From Mycobacterium sp. AZCC_0083 (GTDB lineage Bacteria > Actinomycetota > Actinomycetes > Mycobacteriales > Mycobacteriaceae), in assembly GCF_014202335.1 (NCBI RefSeq), contig NZ_JACHGP010000006.1, forward strand, positions 186,001 through 250,000: a stretch of 64,000 nt of DNA, written 5' to 3'. How positions within the stretch are numbered: position 1 is the stretch's first letter; the number at the start of each line of letters is the position of its first letter. Below the pieces are notes generated by a model that did no database searches, had not been told where the DNA came from, and saw only the letters and a list, made by a program, of their open reading frames with translations. A program made the position numbers and the translations under genes. Below are positions 60,836-64,000 of this stretch, in pieces.

Positions 60836-61741
60836 ATGGCCACCGACTTCAGTGAAGAAACCGCCACCGCGGCCGTCGTCGACAGCTTCGCCAAGTGCCC
60901 CGACGACCGGTTCCGGTCCGTCATGGAGAGCTTGGTCAAACATTTGCACGGTTTTATCCGTGAGGTGGAACCCACCCAGCAGGAATGGGAGCAGGGCATC
61001 GCCTTCCTCACCGACGTCGGGCACTGGTGCACCGACAACCGCCAGGAGTACATCCTGCTCTCCGATGTGCTGGGCGTGTCGATGCTCGTCGATGCGATCA
61101 ACAACCGCAAACCGGTGGGCGCTACCGAGTCCACTGTCCTGGGCCCGTTCCACGTCGTCGACTCTCCCGTCTGCGAGCTGGGAGACGACATCGCCCTCGT
61201 CGGTGACTCGCCGCGGTGTGTGGTGCGCGGCCACGTCCGCACCGTCGACGGACAGCCGCTGCCGGGGGCGTTGCTCGACGTGTGGCAGGCCGACGACTCC
61301 GGCCACTACGACATCCAGCTGCCCGACGAACTGCCCGAGCGCAACCTCCGTGGCTTGTTCACCGCCGACGACGCGGGCCGGTTCTGGTTCCGCACCATCG
61401 TCCCGCAGTACTACCCGATTCCCGACGATGGTCCTGTCGGTCGCATGCTGCACGCCACTAATCGCCACCCGCACCGGCCCGCCCATATCCACTTCATCGG
61501 CGGCGCAGAAGGATTCAGCCCCGTGGTCACCCACCTGTTCATCGAAGGCAGCCCCTTTCTGGACAACGACACCGTGTTCGGCGTGAAGAAGAGTCTGGTT
61601 CGTGCGGTCCAGCAGATCGATGACGAGGACCTGGCACGTCACTATGGTGTCGCAAATCCCTTCGGGTTCATCGAATTCGACATCGTCCTCGATCCCGCCG
61701 AGGTGAGTGCCGCACCGAAGTCGACCGCATCGAGTGCATGA
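60836..61741 (+). CDS. Intradiol ring-cleavage dioxygenase (hydroxyquinol 1,2-dioxygenase-like)
   Basis: 301 residues. A Dioxygenase_N helical domain (1-95) precedes the catalytic beta-sandwich. Iron(III) ligands: Y158 (SGHYDIQ), Y192/Y193 (VPQYYPIP), H217 and H219 (HRPAHIHF). Spacing agrees with hydroxyquinol 1,2-dioxygenase, which opens 1,2,4-trihydroxybenzene to maleylacetate. GAGAGG lies about seven bases before the ATG. No maleylacetate reductase or hydroxylase is next to it, and its likely AraC regulator is broken. Confidence 0.85.
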   Translation: MATDFSEETATAAVVDSFAKCPDDRFRSVMESLVKHLHGFIREVEPTQQEWEQGIAFLTDVGHWCTDNRQEYILLSDVLGVSMLVDAINNRKPVGATESTVLGPFHVVDSPVCELGDDIALVGDSPRCVVRGHVRTVDGQPLPGALLDVWQADDSGHYDIQLPDELPERNLRGLFTADDAGRFWFRTIVPQYYPIPDDGPVGRMLHATNRHPHRPAHIHFIGGAEGFSPVVTHLFIEGSPFLDNDTVFGVKKSLVRAVQQIDDEDLARHYGVANPFGFIEFDIVLDPAEVSAAPKSTASSA

Positions 61742-61877
61742 CGTAGCCGCTTAAGTCCGCCAATGGTCGTCATGACGCAGTGACTGCGTCGGCGAGGCCT
61801 TGCCCGACCCTTTGGTGCTGGCGGTGCCGCCCATGTCCGGGGTAAGGAATCCCTTCTAGCGTCGCGTCGTGTTTAGG

Positions 61878-61890
61878 AACGGTTATCGTT
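61878..61890. promoter_or_regulatory. Dyad AACG-GTTAT-CGTT upstream of the Fur-family gene
   Basis: Four-base arms with a 5-base centre in the only candidate promoter region (61742-61997); it resembles half of a Zur/Fur box (ATCGTT). It may serve autoregulation. The remaining gap shows no gene. Confidence 0.35.
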
Positions 61891-61997
61891 GTCATTATGG
61901 TGCTGACTCGATCACGCGATCGCTGATGTCCTGTGCGACCCATCCGACCGCTGCTGGCCGGTGACCTGTTGAACTGGCATGACTTTGGAGGGTTCCC

Positions 61998-62456
61998 GTG
62001 GGCGCATCCCCGACGCCGCAGAGGCGACGCAACACCGCCAAGCAGCAGGTGGTCCTGGAGGTGCTGGGCGGCAGCGACAGGTTTCGCGGTGCTCAGGAGC
62101 TCTATTCGCACATCCGTCGCGAACGGCCCGTTCGCATTGGCCTGACCAGTGTCTACCGCATCCTGCGCACCCTCGCCGACGACCGGATCGTCGAAACTCA
62201 ACGGGCGGAAGGCGGGGAGATCCTCTACAGGCTGCGCGGATCGCCAGAACATCGCCATTACCTGCTGTGCCGATGGTGCGGCGGGGCCGTTGGATTCACC
62301 CTTGCCACGATCGAAGACGACACGGCCGATCTCGTTCGCCGACACCGCTATACCGAGGTCACCCATCACTTCGATCTGTATGGGATCTGCCCGCAATGTC
62401 GAACCGCAGCAGATGCCGCTGCCGACGGCGGCGCGCATCGGCCGGAACGGCAGTAG
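61998..62456 (+). CDS. Fur-family zinc regulator (Zur-like)
   Basis: 152 residues. Winged helix: QQVVLEVLGGSDRFRGAQEL, RIGLTSVYRILRTLADDRIV. Zinc site motifs CRWCG and CPQC, with a histidine cluster EHRHY and THHFDLYG for metal sensing. GTG 61998 start. It is followed by a znuA/znuC-type operon with a Zur-like box, so it should repress zinc import when zinc is abundant. Confidence 0.85.
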   Translation: MGASPTPQRRRNTAKQQVVLEVLGGSDRFRGAQELYSHIRRERPVRIGLTSVYRILRTLADDRIVETQRAEGGEILYRLRGSPEHRHYLLCRWCGGAVGFTLATIEDDTADLVRRHRYTEVTHHFDLYGICPQCRTAADAAADGGAHRPERQ

Positions 62457-62647
62457 TCGCGTGCAACTGCGACGTAAAGGAGCGCGCACCCGCCGGATGG
62501 ACGCGACGTCATGCTCGGCTCGGACGCCGCGTGGGATCCAATGGCTCCTGGGTGGCGCGCTGCGCTGAAGGTTCGCCCAGCGAAGTTGAAGGCAATCGGC
62601 AGTCTGGTGACAGGTGCGAGGGGCGGACGGATGGTTTATGGTCTATC

Positions 62648-62666
62648 GGAAACGATTCTCATTTCC
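62648..62666. promoter_or_regulatory. Zur-like box GGAAACGATTCTCATTTCC
   Basis: Palindromic (GGAAA.GA / TC.TTTCC) and centred about 32 bases before the znuA ATG. It fits the AT-rich Zur/Fur boxes of mycobacteria. Bases 62457-62647 hold no other recognisable element. Confidence 0.65.
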
Positions 62667-62688
62667 ATTAAGATTCCGGAGGACCTCC

Positions 62689-63639
62689 ATGACCCCGCGC
62701 TTCCGTCCCCGGATCGCCGCCGTCGGCGCTCTGGCCGCAATCACCCTCGTGCTGGCCGCCTGCGGCTCCACCTCGTCGACGGGATCGTCGTCGACGACTC
62801 CGTCCGGTGCGCCCTCGAGCGCGGCAGCCGCCGGCCCCATCAACGTCGTCGCGAGCACCAATGTGTGGGGTGACATCACCAAGCAAATCGGTGGGGATCA
62901 CGTCGTGGTGACGTCGATCATGTCCGATCCGAACGCCGACCCGCACCAGTATGAGGCGGACGCCAAGACCGCGGCCGCACTGAGCAAGGCGCAGTTCGTG
63001 ATCGAAAATGGTTTGGGTTACGACGATTTCATGGACAAATTGCTATCGGCGTCACCGAACCCGAGCCGGGCCGTGCTCAACGCAGCTGATGCCATGAAGA
63101 CCTCGGGGCAGGACGCCAACCCGCACATCTGGTACGACATCGCCAAGATTCCCGATGTGGCGTCGGGGATCGCCGACCGGCTTGGCAAGCTTGATTCCGC
63201 CGATGCCGCCACATTCACGGCCAACGCCAAGACGTTCAGCGATAGCCTCGCGCCGATCAACGCAGCGATCGCCAACATCGAGGCCAAGTACCCAGGCGCC
63301 CCGGTCGGCTACACCGAACGCGTGCCGGGCTACCTGGTGGAGGCCGCCGGTTTGAAGTTGGCGACACCCGCGTCGTTCGCACAGTCGATCGAGGATGGCA
63401 ACGATCCGAGCCCAGCCGACAATTCGGCCATGGATGCCGCCCTCACGAGCAAGGCCGTCAAGGTGCTGCTCTACAACGGGCAGGTGACCAGCCCGGCGAC
63501 CGACGCGGTCAAGGAGCTGGCGCAGAAGAGTGGGGTGCCGGTGGTCGGGGTGACCGAGACGTTGCCGCCCACCGATAAGGACTTCCAGGACTGGCAGGTG
63601 CGCCAGATCAACGAAATCACCACCGCGCTCGGGCGGTGA
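62689..63639 (+). CDS. Zinc/manganese ABC substrate-binding lipoprotein (ZnuA/TroA family)
   Basis: 316 residues. Signal and lipobox LVLAACGS (C25). A serine/proline linker, then VASTNVWGDITKQIGGDHV, metal histidines in PNADPHQYEAD and DANPHIWYDIA, and an acidic C-terminal ligand region. GGAGG lies six bases before the ATG. It delivers Zn2+ (or Mn2+) to the permease. Its stop overlaps the next gene start. Confidence 0.87.
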   Translation: MTPRFRPRIAAVGALAAITLVLAACGSTSSTGSSSTTPSGAPSSAAAAGPINVVASTNVWGDITKQIGGDHVVVTSIMSDPNADPHQYEADAKTAAALSKAQFVIENGLGYDDFMDKLLSASPNPSRAVLNAADAMKTSGQDANPHIWYDIAKIPDVASGIADRLGKLDSADAATFTANAKTFSDSLAPINAAIANIEAKYPGAPVGYTERVPGYLVEAAGLKLATPASFAQSIEDGNDPSPADNSAMDAALTSKAVKVLLYNGQVTSPATDAVKELAQKSGVPVVGVTETLPPTDKDFQDWQVRQINEITTALGR

Positions 63640-64000
63640 ACGTGGCCGAGACCGTGTCGTCAGCGCAACCGACCGTTGAGCTGCGCCGGGCCGGCCTGGC
63701 CTACGGGGGCCGTCAGCTGTGGCAAAACATGGACCTCACCGTGGCGCCGGGTGAGTTCGTCGCCGTGCTCGGCCCCAATGGCAGCGGCAAGACCTCGCTG
63801 GTCAAGGGGCTGTTGGGGTTGACTCTGCTGTCCTCAGGATCAGTGCAGGTCTGCGGAGCCCCGCCGCGCCGGGGCAGCAGCGACATCGGCTACATCCCCC
63901 AGCAGAAGAGTTTCGACCGCGATTTGCCGATCCGGGGAATCGACCTGGTGCGCCTGGGCCTGGACGGGCACCGGTGGGGTATCGGGCTGCCGAGCCGGCG
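63636..64000 (+). CDS. ABC ATPase, ZnuC-like (incomplete at the window edge)
   Basis: Open from GTG 63636 (GTGA overlap with the znuA stop) to the window end, 121 codons. It has ELRRAGLAYGGRQLWQNMDL, Walker A LGPNGSGKTSL and the Q-loop IGYIPQQKSFD. The signature and Walker B motifs lie beyond the window. It powers zinc import with the ZnuA-like protein. Confidence 0.85.
   Translation, partial: MNVAETVSSAQPTVELRRAGLAYGGRQLWQNMDLTVAPGEFVAVLGPNGSGKTSLVKGLLGLTLLSSGSVQVCGAPPRRGSSDIGYIPQQKSFDRDLPIRGIDLVRLGLDGHRWGIGLPSR

Noticed and set aside
61770..62489. 239-codon leftward frame over the Fur-family gene
   Set aside because: Composition of a shadow; the plus strand has a clear winged helix and CxxC motifs.
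1..64000. CRISPR array, tRNA or rRNA genes
   Set aside because: No regularly spaced direct repeats and no cloverleaf or rRNA-like stretches were recognised on reading either strand; a tool-based scan was not possible.

Overview
The window is about 66% GC, with dense overlapping (ATGA/GTGA) genes, leaderless-looking promoters, many fatty-acid CoA ligases (FadD), acyl-CoA dehydrogenases (FadE), Lip esterases and a wax-ester synthase. This fits an environmental Mycobacterium (Mycolicibacterium). The backbone follows, in order and strand, the M. tuberculosis block Rv0214-Rv0230c as I recall it: fadD4, fadE3, the Rv0216 double-hotdog gene, lipW, lipC, the Rv0221 acyltransferase, an echA1 remnant, the Rv0223c aldehyde dehydrogenase, the Rv0224c methyltransferase, the Rv0225 glycosyltransferase, Rv0226c and Rv0227c membrane proteins, the Rv0228 acyltransferase and php. 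Assignments rest on reading the sequence and on recall, not on a search.

Region by region. 1-6.6 kb: a collapsed cyclase-type regulator, then the fadD4/enoyl-CoA hydratase operon, a GntR regulator, fadE3 and the Rv0216 homologue. 6.6-13.8 kb: a CoA-transferase/amidohydrolase operon, a 1093-residue cyclase-ATPase-LuxR regulator, an inverted aldo/keto reductase ruin and lipW. 14.3-21.5 kb: a phosphonate island with a GntR regulator, a PhnZ-like HD oxygenase, an FAD oxidase, a phosphonatase-like HAD hydrolase and a four-gene ABC importer. A palindrome of the mycobacterial PhnF type lies between its two divergent arms. 21.6-33.6 kb: lipid genes (a tandem-domain FadE, LipC, WS/DGAT, a FadE25-like ruin) and a block resembling Rv1426c-Rv1428c (LipO, FadD12, acyltransferase) with a KstR-type box. 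33.6-44.2 kb: arylamine N-acetyltransferase, an ECF41/SigJ sigma factor with candidate target promoters next to a carboxymuconolactone-decarboxylase-like protein, a second tandem FadE, AraC/TetR regulators and small enzymes.

44.2-46.4 kb: a stand-alone TnpB-like RuvC protein with an AT-rich hairpin just downstream of its stop, next to a truncated enoyl-CoA hydratase. 46.4-59.6 kb: a FadE5-like dehydrogenase and the Rv0223c-php backbone. 59.6-60.7 kb: debris of an IS21 transposase, a methyltransferase and an AraC regulator. 60.8-64 kb: an intradiol (hydroxyquinol-type) dioxygenase, then a zinc block (Fur/Zur regulator, ZnuA-like lipoprotein, start of ZnuC) with a Zur-like box.

The most unusual items are the TnpB-like locus, the phosphonate island that pairs two different C-P cleavage chemistries under one operator, the dyad overlying the ECF41 promoter, and several genes caught in mid-decay.
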